Source: JAXDLH01 sp034666705 (GTDB lineage Bacteria > Chloroflexota > UBA6077 > SHYK01). From it: a stretch of 14,235 nucleotides of DNA. The notes beneath the pieces were generated by a model that was not told the origin of the DNA, ran no database searches, and saw only the letters and a list, made by a program, of their open reading frames with translations. Location: positions 1 to 14,235 of the forward strand of contig JAXDLH010000009.1 of assembly GCA_034666705.1 (NCBI GenBank), in the 5' to 3' direction. A program made the position numbers and the translations under genes. Positions 1-7,881 of the stretch are shown in pieces. How positions within the stretch are numbered: position 1 is the stretch's first letter; each line of letters opens with the position of its first letter.

Positions 1-1
1 C

Positions 2-1258
2 GAGGCATCCGGCTCGCTGGCTGATGGTCCCGATGCCACGCACGTGCTCTCCGCCCGAACGTTCGGAGGTGGGACGCGGGCAGTGGTCGTGGCGCTCGAC
101 GCCGCGGACCGGCAACAGGCTGAGGCAGAGCTGAAGAGCGCCCGTCGATTGGAAACCGCGGGCCGACTCGCGGCGCAAGTTGCGCACGATTACAACAACC
201 TGCTCTGGCCGCTCGCCAGCTACCCCGAGCTCATGAAGCTGCGCCTGCCTCCAGATGACCCGCTGGTCCCGATGTGCGATGCAATGCTCGACGTGGCGCG
301 TCGCATGGCCGGGATCAGCGAGGACCTCGTCGTGCTCGGGCGGCGGGCACGATCGGAGCTCGTGCCGCTGGATTTGAATCAGCTTGTCCAGGAGACGGTT
401 AGCGGGCTGCCGCCGGCGCCGGACTCACTGCATCTGGAGGTCCGCCTGGAGGCGAAAGCCCCGCTGGTTCGCGGCTCAGCCGGCCAGCTCACGCGCGTAC
501 TCACCAATTTGTTGATGAACGCCCGTGACGCCGTCGAAGACGCGGGTGACGTAGTGTTGATGACGGAGAACGTCTCTCTTGCCGAGCCTATTGGCCACTA
601 CGAGCGCGTGCCAGCGGGGGAGTACGTGCGGGTCACCGTCGCGGACAACGGCACCGGTATTCGCGACGACATCAAGTCCCGGTTGTTCGATCCATTCTTC
701 ACGACGAAGGTTGGTGGCAAGCGCAGCGGGACTGGGCTGGGCCTTTGCGTCGTGCATGCCATAACCGAGGACCACAACGGACACGTGGATCTCGAGAGCT
801 CTGTGGGAATTGGCACGACGTTCTACGTCTACATTCCAACAGATCCGGGGCACGCTATGCCGCCGGAGGCGAGCCCGCTGCTCCGTGGGCAAGAGCGCAT
901 CCTCATCGTCGACGACGACCCCGTGCAGCGCACCCTGCTGACCGCACTGCTCGGCGCACTCGGGTATCGGGTCACCGCGGCTGAGGACGGCGATGAAGCG
1001 ATGGACCACTTGCAGGCGGACGATGCCGACCTGGTCATTCTCGACATGCGGCTCGGGGATGGCCCTGACGGCGCGGAAGTGCTGCGTCGTGTGAAAGCTC
1101 TCCGCCCGCAACAGCGGGCGATCCTCCTATCGGGCTTCGCCGATGCGGATCGCGTCCAGGAAGCATTGAAGCTTGGCGCCGGCGGGTTCGTGCGCAAGCC
1201 CGTGAGTATGGATCGCTTGGCCCAGGTCGTCCGCGCCGAGCTCGATCGCACGATCTGA
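2..1258 (+). CDS. Hybrid sensor histidine kinase with C-terminal receiver domain (5'-truncated by window edge)
   Basis: The frame is open from the first bases with no stop, so the N-terminus (probably a sensory PAS-like part) lies outside; a GTG at 44 is only an internal option. Counting from the first codon in the window, the HisKA H-box AHDYNNLL carries the phospho-accepting His at about 62. The ATPase domain follows: N-box NLLMNARDAV (169-178), G1 box DNGTG (215-219), F box DPFFTT (230-235) and G2 box GTGLGL (243-248). A receiver domain covers about 299-418, with acidic pocket DDD (304-306), phospho-Asp 348 in ILDMRL, Ser377 and Lys399. The kinase should autophosphorylate on His and pass phosphate to its own receiver. 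No DNA-binding output domain is present, so a separate partner is needed. The gene is convergent with its neighbour, 25 bases apart. The stimulus cannot be told from this fragment. Confidence 0.9.
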   Translation, partial: EASGSLADGPDATHVLSARTFGGGTRAVVVALDAADRQQAEAELKSARRLETAGRLAAQVAHDYNNLLWPLASYPELMKLRLPPDDPLVPMCDAMLDVARRMAGISEDLVVLGRRARSELVPLDLNQLVQETVSGLPPAPDSLHLEVRLEAKAPLVRGSAGQLTRVLTNLLMNARDAVEDAGDVVLMTENVSLAEPIGHYERVPAGEYVRVTVADNGTGIRDDIKSRLFDPFFTTKVGGKRSGTGLGLCVVHAITEDHNGHVDLESSVGIGTTFYVYIPTDPGHAMPPEASPLLRGQERILIVDDDPVQRTLLTALLGALGYRVTAAEDGDEAMDHLQADDADLVILDMRLGDGPDGAEVLRRVKALRPQQRAILLSGFADADRVQEALKLGAGGFVRKPVSMDRLAQVVRAELDRTI

Positions 1259-1283
1259 CTACACATCCCAGACCCCATCCTGC

Positions 1284-2252
1284 CTAATTGCTCGGCGTCG
1301 CCGCGGCGGTCGGGACGGGCGTGCGCGTCGGGGCTGGTGAAGAGGTCGGCGCGCTCGTGGGGGCGCTCGTCGGTGCCGTGGTCGGGACGGCCGTCGCTGG
1401 CCCGGGTGTCGCTGTGACCGCCAGGTACGACGTATATGGAATGCTGGTTGCGCTGGGGACGAGCAAAATCAAGGGGGGCGTAGCCGTTGGGAACACCACG
1501 TGCATGTTGGTGTCCACGATACGCGTACCGTACGCGTGAAATGCGGCTGGCGTTGGTGTGGCGTTTTGCGTCGAGGCATGGCTCGATGCGGCGTCCGCAG
1601 TGGCCGGCGCCGGTGGTGCGCTACCCACGACCCTGTTTCCCGGATTCGGCGAGGCTGAGATGACGTTCGCCGTGAGCGCGAACGCCGCCGGCTGCCGCGT
1701 GGTGACCGGTGGCATTGGCGTCGCGGACAGATAGGGCGGCAATTCCGCCAGCGTTGTGTCGTCGCCGACCGCTTGCGCGCCCTCTACCTGGATGAGCACC
1801 GAGGCCGTCGGGGCGGCCACTGCCGGCAGCTCCTCGACCGGTGCAAGCGCCAGGCCAGAGCTCGCCGGTGCGGACGGCGCCGCAAGGGTCGATGCCGACG
1901 AGGCGGAGGAGTTAGTCGGCGGCCGTTGCGTGGCAACCGCGGCGACCGTCGCGGCAGGCACTGACGACGGTGCGACCTGTGCGGCGGACGCCACAACGGG
2001 CAACGGGAACCCAACCGTGGGCAAGGGCGTTCGCGTGAGAACCGCCACGGCGGTGGGCGTGGCTCCGCCAATCTCGCGAATGAGCGTAAACGGCGTGGAC
2101 CGGGGCGTCGACTGGGCGGGCTTTGGATCAGCCAGCGCGACGCTGCGAGTGCTGATAAAGAGGACCGTCACTGTGATGACGACCCAGGCAGTCGTGGCGA
2201 TTCCGCCCGCCACGAGCCAGCCGCGTGAAACCTTCGTCGTGCCCGTACCCAT
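1284..2252 (-). CDS. Single-pass membrane-anchored Thr/Pro/Ala-rich surface protein, function unknown
   Basis: This 322-residue protein matches no family I recognise. It has a short N-terminal tail with a few basic residues, one hydrophobic segment at about 12-34 (from GWLVAGG to VLFIST), then about 285 residues of low complexity rich in Thr, Pro, Ala, Ser and Val. The last 34 residues contain short repeats of the type APTSAPTSAPTSSP. That composition fits a surface or wall-spanning stalk exposed outside an uncleaved signal anchor; no enzymatic motif is visible. The ATG start is supported by a GGGGGAG ribosome binding site (2258-2264) six bases away. It lies 133 bases downstream of the response regulator on the same strand, so co-transcription is possible but unproven. 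The plus-strand frames over this gene are Ala/Gly-rich artefacts of the biased composition. Confidence 0.7.
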   Translation of the reverse strand: MGTGTTKVSRGWLVAGGIATTAWVVITVTVLFISTRSVALADPKPAQSTPRSTPFTLIREIGGATPTAVAVLTRTPLPTVGFPLPVVASAAQVAPSSVPAATVAAVATQRPPTNSSASSASTLAAPSAPASSGLALAPVEELPAVAAPTASVLIQVEGAQAVGDDTTLAELPPYLSATPMPPVTTRQPAAFALTANVISASPNPGNRVVGSAPPAPATADAASSHASTQNATPTPAAFHAYGTRIVDTNMHVVFPTATPPLILLVPSATSIPYTSYLAVTATPGPATAVPTTAPTSAPTSAPTSSPAPTRTPVPTAAATPSN

Positions 2253-2385
2253 CGTGTCTCCCCCTGCGAGGAATATGGGGTAAGGGTAGGACGCGGGCGA
2301 GTGTCCTTATAGAGCCATGGGGACTGCGCGGCGTATGCTGCGGTACCTGGGAAGGGTACCCGTTGGTATCGGAGCCAACCCGCGG

Positions 2386-3075
2386 TTAGCGGTTGGATTC
2401 CGCCGTGATCGCGGTGGGCGCGCCGGGATTGAGCGGCGCGATGCCGTGGCAGAGGGCATAGATCGCGGCCTGGGTCCGGTCGGAGACGCCGAGCTTCTGC
2501 AGCACCACGGAAACCCGATTCTTCACGGTACTCTGCGCGAAGCAGAGCTCGCCGGCGATCTCCTTATTTGAGAGGCCTCCCGCGATGAGCTGGAGAATCT
2601 TGACCTCCGTATTGGTGAGCTGCCCGACGCCGTCATCCGCCGTTTGCTTCGATGCCAGCCGGCGGAACTCGGTGAGCACCTTGCCCGTCAGCGTAGGAGC
2701 GATCACGCCGCCGCCCTCCGCGGCCGCGCGAACCGCCGCGAGGATCGTGTCGAAGCCCGCACTCTTGAGCACGTAGCCGGCCGCACCGGCGCGCAGCGCG
2801 AGGAAGAGATTCCCCTCCTCGGCGAACTGACTGAGGATGACGACGTTTACCCCGGGCCACTGGCGCACGATCTCACGGGTGGCGGACACGCCGTCGACGA
2901 TTGGCATGCCGATGTCCATGAGGATCACGTCCGGCGAGAGTTGCAGGGCGAGTGCCTGTACCTCAAGGCCATCCGTCGCCTCACCCACAACCTCGACGTC
3001 GCGCTGAGTATCGAAGAGCCGACGCAGCCCCTCGCGAATGACCTGGTGATCGTCGGCGAGCAGCAAACGAATCAT
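2386..3075 (-). CDS. NarL/FixJ-family response regulator (REC + LuxR-type HTH)
   Basis: This is a 229-residue transcriptional regulator of ordinary length for the family. The receiver domain (about 1-120) has acidic residues Asp8-Asp9, phospho-Asp54 in ILMDIGMP, Ser82 and Lys104. The LuxR-type helix-turn-helix (about 150-212) has the typical LTNTEVKILQLIAGGLSNKE and QSTVKNRV elements. Phosphorylation by a partner kinase should control DNA binding. The frame stays open to 3138, but the start at 3075 is preferred: a perfect GGAGGT lies nine bases upstream, and MIRLLLADDH is the canonical start of the receiver fold. No kinase gene is adjacent in the same operon. The hybrid kinase at the left edge points the other way and already carries its own receiver, so pairing them is only a guess. 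A stem-loop with arms CCAACC/GGTTGG overlaps the stop codon but has no T-tract. Confidence 0.92.
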   Translation of the reverse strand: MIRLLLADDHQVIREGLRRLFDTQRDVEVVGEATDGLEVQALALQLSPDVILMDIGMPIVDGVSATREIVRQWPGVNVVILSQFAEEGNLFLALRAGAAGYVLKSAGFDTILAAVRAAAEGGGVIAPTLTGKVLTEFRRLASKQTADDGVGQLTNTEVKILQLIAGGLSNKEIAGELCFAQSTVKNRVSVVLQKLGVSDRTQAAIYALCHGIAPLNPGAPTAITAESNR

Positions 3076-3084
3076 GACGGCGAT

Positions 3085-3090
3085 ACCTCC
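3085..3090 (-). promoter_or_regulatory. Ribosome binding site fixing the response-regulator start
   Basis: On the minus strand this reads GGAGGT, nine bases before the ATG at 3075. The more upstream ATG at 3138 in the same frame has no such site and would add 21 residues ahead of the conserved receiver start. Confidence 0.8.
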
Positions 3091-3145
3091 GCAACGATGG
3101 GGCGCCATCCCAACGACGTGATTGGTTACGTGTGCCAATGAGCGG

Positions 3146-3151
3146 ATTATA
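3146..3151 (-). promoter_or_regulatory. Candidate -10 box for the response-regulator gene
   Basis: The minus strand reads TATAAT, a perfect -10 hexamer standing out in GC-rich surroundings, about 70 bases before the start codon. No good -35 hexamer lies at 16-18 bases (CGGTTT at 17). A short inverted repeat, ATTGG (3121-3125) and CCAAT (3135-3139), falls at or just past the expected transcription start and could be an operator, perhaps autoregulatory. This is inference from geometry only. Confidence 0.4.
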
Positions 3152-3447
3152 GGAAGGTCTAATGGGCCAAACCGGGCGTGAGATGTATCTGGTACGGGCA
3201 GCGCGCTATTGATACGCCGCCGTGACGGAGCCCGGCCTCAGGGTGTGCGTCAGCGCGGCATTCGGTGCAGCCGATCGGAGTAGAGGACGCCGATCATGAT
3301 CGCGAGCTGCGCGCGAGGGGTCCCAGTGTTGCGTTGCTGTCGCGCGTGCGTCGAACGCGCGGGGGCGCGACCCGTGTTCGACCGCAGTGTGGTGGTTCAG
3401 CCGTATGGCGTCGTGCCGGGTTTGTTCCGGCTGGTCGAGCGCTGGTT
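3152..3447. other. Stretch without a convincing gene between response regulator and dehydrogenase
   Basis: With the response-regulator leader, about 370 bases here carry no confident gene. A plus-strand frame from ATG 3296 to a stop at 3449-3451 (51 codons) has a possible GAGG site nine bases upstream and ends in RWF. It shows no recognisable domain, includes an odd Cys-Cys-Arg-Ala-Cys run, and overlaps the stop of the convergent dehydrogenase, so I do not call it. An inverted repeat at 3350-3382 (arms GTCGAACGCG and CGTGTTCGAC, one G-T pair, 13-base loop) lies about 65 bases past the dehydrogenase stop. It may act in 3'-end formation but has no T-tract. Confidence 0.5.
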
Positions 3448-4437
3448 CTAGCTGGTCCGGAGCTTTGGGCTGTCCAGCACCTTGGGATTGATGACCCGCA
3501 CCGGGTCGCCCGCCAGGAACGCCTGGACGTTCTCGACCGTATGGGCGAACATCCCGCGGTACGCCTCCCGGGTCACGTAACCCAGGTGCGGGGTGATCAC
3601 CGTATTGTCCATATGGCGAAGCGGGTGGTCGAGGGGCAAGGGCTCGACGTCGAACACGTCGAGGCCCGCGCCCGCGATGGCGTGGGTCGCCAGCGCGTGC
3701 ACGAGCGCCCGCTCGTCCACGAGGGGCCCGCGCGAGGTGTTGACCAGATAGGCCGTCGGCTTCATCAGGCCCAGCTCGTGCGCGCCGATCATGCCCCGGC
3801 TGCGATCGCTCAGCACATAGTGGATCGAGATGAAGTCCGACTGGGCGAATAGATCATCCCTGGTCGCGTAGTCGACCCCTGCCGTGGCGGCTGCCTCCGC
3901 CGTGAGGTTCTGACTCCACGCGCGCACCTTCATGCCAAACGCGAGCCCCACCTTCGCGGTGACCGTACCGAGCCGTCCGAGCCCGACCACGCCGAGCGTC
4001 TTTCCATTGATGCTCTCTCCTAGGCCGAGCTGCCATGCGCCCGCACGCGTCGCGGCATCCTCCTGCGGGATCTTTTTGGCCAGCGCGAGGATGAGTCCCC
4101 AGGCCAGCTCCGACGTCGTGGGGCCACCTGCCATCGCCGTGCCGCAGCAGACGATGCCAAGCTCCGTGGCTGCTGCGAAGTCGAAGGAGGCATTGCCCAT
4201 GCCCGTCGTGATGAGGAGCTTGAGGTTGGGCAGCCGCTCCAGCAACGAGCGCGGCATGGGGGTTCGCTCCCGCATCCCCATCACCACGTCGTAGTCTCTG
4301 AGCCGCTCGGCCAGCGCGCCTTCGTCGAACAGATGGTCCTGGAATGCATCGACCTGCGGCGCTTCCGGTAGCGCCGACCAGTCCGCCAGACCCATGGCTA
4401 CCTGCTGATAGTCGTCCAGAACGGCAATGCGCAGCAT
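3448..4437 (-). CDS. D-2-hydroxyacid dehydrogenase family protein (NAD-dependent)
   Basis: This 329-residue protein has full family length. It should interconvert a D-2-hydroxyacid and a 2-oxoacid with NAD(H) in the cytoplasm. The N-terminal substrate domain contains TGMGNASFD (78-86), the form seen in a broad-specificity branch of the family. The nucleotide-binding core has GLGRLG (152-157) in VVGLGRLG. The catalytic set is visible: Arg236 in NTSRGPLVDE, Glu265 in DVFDVEPLP, and His284 in ITPHLGY. The ATG has a GGAGG site seven bases upstream (4445-4449). It is divergent from the solute-binding protein gene across about 295 bases, so the two might share control. Substrate (phosphoglycerate, glyoxylate, hydroxypyruvate or an aromatic oxoacid) cannot be assigned from motifs; no serine-biosynthesis regulatory domain is present, which argues against a long-form SerA. 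Confidence 0.93.
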   Translation of the reverse strand: MLRIAVLDDYQQVAMGLADWSALPEAPQVDAFQDHLFDEGALAERLRDYDVVMGMRERTPMPRSLLERLPNLKLLITTGMGNASFDFAAATELGIVCCGTAMAGGPTTSELAWGLILALAKKIPQEDAATRAGAWQLGLGESINGKTLGVVGLGRLGTVTAKVGLAFGMKVRAWSQNLTAEAAATAGVDYATRDDLFAQSDFISIHYVLSDRSRGMIGAHELGLMKPTAYLVNTSRGPLVDERALVHALATHAIAGAGLDVFDVEPLPLDHPLRHMDNTVITPHLGYVTREAYRGMFAHTVENVQAFLAGDPVRVINPKVLDSPKLRTS

Positions 4438-4471
4438 CGAGGATCCTCCATGCGCCGGGTGCGAGTACGCA

Positions 4472-4501
4472 ACGCTAGCGCGGCAAGGGCGACGTGGTCA
4501 A
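4472..4501 (-). promoter_or_regulatory. Candidate sigma-70-type promoter of the dehydrogenase gene
   Basis: The minus strand reads TTGACC (4496-4501), an 18-base spacer and TAGCGT (4472-4477). Transcription would start near 4465, leaving a leader of about 28 bases that contains the GGAGG site. The geometry is good; the -10 box is a GC-rich variant. Confidence 0.4.
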
Positions 4502-4718
4502 GGCGCCAGCCGGAAGTGCGGACGAAGGACGGGGACGCCACCGAATTGGGACTTCGGGTACCATCCCAGTGCCTCGATGCCGGAGTGCTTGGTTGAGACG
4601 CAGGAGGCCACGCACGGGCGGGGCGTCCGGTGCAAACTTGCATCACGTCCAGGCTTTAATTGTTCATTGATATGTTGGGTACGCAGTTGATTGTCGAATC
4701 GTCGCACGCAACCAAAGT

Positions 4719-4725
4719 GGAGGGG
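4719..4725 (+). promoter_or_regulatory. Ribosome binding site fixing the solute-binding protein start
   Basis: GGAGGGG lies seven bases ahead of the GTG at 4733. It favours that start over the TTG at 4691, which has no such site and would add 14 residues to an already long signal-peptide n-region. Confidence 0.75.
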
Positions 4726-4732
4726 TCTCGCA

Positions 4733-6520
4733 GTGGGAACGACAACGGTACATAGCTCGGGGGGCGCGTCTCTTCGTGCAATAGTGGTCCGCGGAGTGCG
4801 CCGACGTGGCTACCGGCGAGTTGGCGGGCTCTTGATCGGTCTGCTCGTGCTGCTCACGGCCTGCGGCCCACAGGCGGCGCCGAGCCAGTCGTCCGGAGGC
4901 CAGACTGCCCCTGCGGGTGCGGCGCCGAAGAAGACGGTGACGATCGCCATCCAGCGGGAGCCCACCGCCTTCGCGGAGTTCGGCGGTGCGCAAAGCCCCG
5001 TTGCGGGCGGCGCGTCCAACGTGAAGAACATCGTGCACGATTCGTTGAGCATCGAGACCGCCGTCGAGGCGTACGAGGCGCAGCTCGCGGAAGAGCTGCC
5101 ATCACTCGAGAAGGGCACGTGGCGCGTCAACCCGGATGGCACCATGCAGACGACCTGGAAACTGCGCCCGAACATCAAATGGCACGATGGCACCCCCTTC
5201 ACGACCGACGACGTGCGCTTCGCCTTCGAGCTGACGAAGGATCCGGACCTGGCGAGGTCACGCGGCAGCGGGTTCGAGTACCTCGACTCGCTCACGATTC
5301 AGGATGCGCAGACGTTTGTGGTCAACTGGAAGACGACCTTCGGGGAGGCCTATCGCCAGGAGGTGGGCACCTTCGTGCCCCGCCACCTGCTCGAGGAGGC
5401 GTACCGGGCTGACAAAGAGGCGTTCACCAATAGCCGCCTGCTAAGCACCCAGTTCGTTGGGCTTGGCCCGTACAAGCTGACTCGCTGGGAGCAGGGTAGC
5501 TTCATCGAGTTCACGCGCTTCGACGATTATTATCGTGCCCGTCCGCTGCTCGATTCGGTCATCGTCCGCATCGTCGGTGACCCGAACGCCATGGTGGCGA
5601 ACGTCCTTGCGGGCGAAGTGGACGTGGTGCTGCCGGTCGGCGTGGATGTCGAGGCTGCACTCGAGGTCAAGCGGCGCTGGGAGGGTACGGGCAATCAGGT
5701 CCAGGCGGATCCGACCGGCCGTCTTCGCCAGCTCGAGTTGCAGTTCCGTCCTGAGTACGCGCGACCGCGGAATGGGCTTCCGGTCCGCGCGGTGCGCGAG
5801 GCGCTGTATCGGGCGATCGACCGGCAGAGCATGGTAGAGGTGCTCACGCAAGGGCTCGCCCCGGTCGCAGATAGCTGGATCCCGCCGAACCATGGCCTCC
5901 GCAATGACCTCGCTGCGTCGATCCCACAGTATCCCTACGATCCCGCCCGCGCGCAGCAACTGCTCGCCCAGGCTGGCTGGGCGAAGGGCGCCGACGGGGT
6001 GCTGGTCCACCAGCCGGACGGTGAGCGGTTCGACATCGAGATCTGGGCCAATCAGGGCTTCGGCGCTGAGAAAGAAGTTGGTGTCGTCGCCGACAATTGG
6101 AAGGCGGTCGGCGTCGCCGCCGCACCATTCTTCGTGCCGGCCGCCCGGGCGGGCGACCGCGAGTTCGAGGCGACCCATCCCGGCCCGTTCATTACGAACC
6201 CCTCGGGCAACGCGTTCTACGACGATCGGCTCCATTCGAAGGCGGTCACTGGCCCCGAGAACCGCTGGTCCGGCCGCAACCGTGCCGGCTACACCAACCC
6301 GAAGGTCGACGCTATCCTCGACCGGCTCGTCATCGCGATCAACCCGTCCGAGCGCGTCGATCTGCATCGCCAGTTATTGCAAGAGGGCATGGGCGACGTC
6401 GTGCTGATGCCAACTTTCTGGGAGGTCGTGCCTATCCTGGCGCTCAAGGGCATCACCGGCCCGAAGGTAGTGCGGAACGAGGCAACGGCGAACTTTTATC
6501 TGTGGGACAAGCGTGCGTAG
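4733..6520 (+). CDS. ABC transporter extracytoplasmic solute-binding lipoprotein, peptide/nickel-type (SBP_bac_5)
   Basis: This 595-residue exported protein should capture a peptide-like or small organic solute outside the membrane for an ABC importer. The signal is a lipoprotein one: a basic region (19-32), a hydrophobic stretch GGLLIGLLVLL, and lipobox LLTAC with the lipidated Cys at 44. A short Ser/Gly/Ala/Pro tether leads to the binding domain (about 66-560). The family signature is clear at 142-166, with WKLRPNIKWHDG and FTTDDVRFAFE. Length is slightly above the usual 500-560 because of the long n-region. No permease or ATPase gene is in the window, so it is an orphan here. The next gene, an oxidoreductase, starts 27 bases downstream, suggesting one transcript and a catabolic substrate. 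An AT-rich block at about 4654-4676 may hold the promoter, but no clear hexamer pair was found. Confidence 0.9.
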   Translation: MGTTTVHSSGGASLRAIVVRGVRRRGYRRVGGLLIGLLVLLTACGPQAAPSQSSGGQTAPAGAAPKKTVTIAIQREPTAFAEFGGAQSPVAGGASNVKNIVHDSLSIETAVEAYEAQLAEELPSLEKGTWRVNPDGTMQTTWKLRPNIKWHDGTPFTTDDVRFAFELTKDPDLARSRGSGFEYLDSLTIQDAQTFVVNWKTTFGEAYRQEVGTFVPRHLLEEAYRADKEAFTNSRLLSTQFVGLGPYKLTRWEQGSFIEFTRFDDYYRARPLLDSVIVRIVGDPNAMVANVLAGEVDVVLPVGVDVEAALEVKRRWEGTGNQVQADPTGRLRQLELQFRPEYARPRNGLPVRAVREALYRAIDRQSMVEVLTQGLAPVADSWIPPNHGLRNDLAASIPQYPYDPARAQQLLAQAGWAKGADGVLVHQPDGERFDIEIWANQGFGAEKEVGVVADNWKAVGVAAAPFFVPAARAGDREFEATHPGPFITNPSGNAFYDDRLHSKAVTGPENRWSGRNRAGYTNPKVDAILDRLVIAINPSERVDLHRQLLQEGMGDVVLMPTFWEVVPILALKGITGPKVVRNEATANFYLWDKRA

Positions 6521-6547
6521 CCGCGCGGGGCTCCGGCGCAGACGCCG

Positions 6548-7774
6548 ATGAGTGAACGTGCATCCGTGCTGCGAGTGGGCATCATCGGCTTGGGCCGGGC
6601 CGGCGCAAGCCTGATCCCGGGCGTGGCGCGCCATCCGGGGGTGAAGATCACCGCAGGCAGCGACCTGCGACGGGAAGCGCTGGAGAAATTCGCGCTGGAG
6701 TTCGAGGCGGAGGTCTACGAGCATGCAGAAGATCTCTGCCAGAGCCCCAACGTCGATGCGGTGTTCGTCGCCACGCCGCACCAGGACCACGCCGCGCACG
6801 CAATCATGGCGGCCGAGTGCGGCAAGCATGTCATCGTCGAGAAGCCGATGGCACTCACCCTCGAAGAGTGCGACGCGATGATCGCGGCCGCCGACCGCGC
6901 CGGCGTGCGGCTCCTGACGGACCGCGGCTCCCAGGGGTTCATTCCTACGATTCTGAAGATGCGCGAGATCATCGCGAGCGGCGAGCTAGGTCCGCTCGGG
7001 ATGGTGCACACCTGGAACTACAAAGGGTTCCTCTACGCGCCACGTCGCCCCGAGGAGTTGGACACCCGCCTGGGTGGCGGCATCATCTACAACCAGGTGC
7101 CCCACCAGGTCGACATCGTGCGCCTGCTTGGCGGTGGCGTCGTGCGCTCCGTTCGTTCGATGGCTGGCGTGTGGGACGCCGAGCGCCCCACCGAGGGCGC
7201 CCAGGTGACCTTCCTCGAATTCGAGGATGGCGCGGCCGCGGCGCTCGTTTTCAATGGCTACGGCCATTTCGACAGCGACGAGTTTCACTACTGGCTCGGG
7301 GAGGGCGGGCAACAGCGTGAGCCGGGCCGCGCCGACCAGGAGCGGCGCGCCCTCCGCGAAGCGATGCACGCCGTCCAGAGTCCCGAGGAGGAGGCCCGGC
7401 TCAAGGCCTCCACCGGGTACGGCGGGGAGCGGCAGCGGCGGACCGGGAGCACCGTCGACGCGGGCCATCATCCGCACTTCGGCGTGACCATCGCAAGCTG
7501 CCATCGTGGCGACCTGCGGCCCTCGGCCGATGGAGTGCTCGTCTACGCGGCTGATGGGACGCGGGAGGTCCCGGTGCCCCTCCAGGATCGCGAGGGGAAG
7601 GTGCTCGACGAGTTGCTCGCCGCAATTACGCGCGATGCACCGGTCATCCGCGACGGCCGTTGGGGTAAGGCCACCCTGGAGGTGTGCCTCGCGATCCTCG
7701 ATTCATCACGCGAGCGTCGTGAGATCCAGCTCCACTATCAGACGCGCGTCCCGGATGATGCGGTCCGCGCCTGA
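6548..7774 (+). CDS. Gfo/Idh/MocA-family oxidoreductase, similar to phthalate cis-dihydrodiol dehydrogenases
   Basis: This 408-residue cytoplasmic NAD(P)-dependent dehydrogenase carries a Rossmann domain with GLGRAG (14-19) in VGIIGLGRAG and the family motif EKP (98-100). The substrate domain has GGGIIYNQVPHQVDIVR (176-192), whose His186 and Asp189 fit the usual catalytic area. Residues about 246-345 form a charged stretch longer than in sugar-acting members, leading to FGVTIASCHRGDLRPSADG. I associate that stretch with the Pht4-type dihydrodiol dehydrogenases, from memory and without a search. The Rieske oxygenase immediately downstream supports the reading: oxygenase forms a cis-dihydrodiol and this enzyme would rearomatise it. 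A sugar or inositol dehydrogenase is the main alternative. It starts 27 bases after the solute-binding protein and probably shares its transcript. No strong ribosome binding site precedes the ATG, consistent with translational coupling. Confidence 0.88.
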   Translation: MSERASVLRVGIIGLGRAGASLIPGVARHPGVKITAGSDLRREALEKFALEFEAEVYEHAEDLCQSPNVDAVFVATPHQDHAAHAIMAAECGKHVIVEKPMALTLEECDAMIAAADRAGVRLLTDRGSQGFIPTILKMREIIASGELGPLGMVHTWNYKGFLYAPRRPEELDTRLGGGIIYNQVPHQVDIVRLLGGGVVRSVRSMAGVWDAERPTEGAQVTFLEFEDGAAAALVFNGYGHFDSDEFHYWLGEGGQQREPGRADQERRALREAMHAVQSPEEEARLKASTGYGGERQRRTGSTVDAGHHPHFGVTIASCHRGDLRPSADGVLVYAADGTREVPVPLQDREGKVLDELLAAITRDAPVIRDGRWGKATLEVCLAILDSSRERREIQLHYQTRVPDDAVRA

Positions 7775-7881
7775 GCGCCGCGGCTACACTAATCCACCGT
7801 GGGGTATGCATTCCTGCGAGCCGACCGGTGCCCATGATCCTGCGCCGTTGTGATGGATCTCTCGGGGCGGTGGACACCGCA

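Noticed and set aside
1287..1388. Possible tandem DNA repeat in the end of the Thr/Pro/Ala-rich protein gene
   Set aside because: Only short, imperfect repeats that follow from the protein's TSAP-type composition; not a CRISPR or structured array.
3296..3451. 51-codon plus-strand frame ending at the dehydrogenase stop
   Set aside because: Weak ribosome binding site, odd Cys/Arg-rich composition, no family resemblance, and the end overlaps a convergent stop codon; kept only as a note.
3265..3852. Long plus-strand frame opposite the D-2-hydroxyacid dehydrogenase
   Set aside because: It mirrors the dehydrogenase on the other strand, has no recognisable domain, and the minus-strand frame carries all catalytic motifs.
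5441..6367. 308-codon minus-strand frame inside the solute-binding protein gene
   Set aside because: Arg/Asp-rich antisense shadow typical of GC-rich DNA; the plus strand carries a clear SBP_bac_5 protein.
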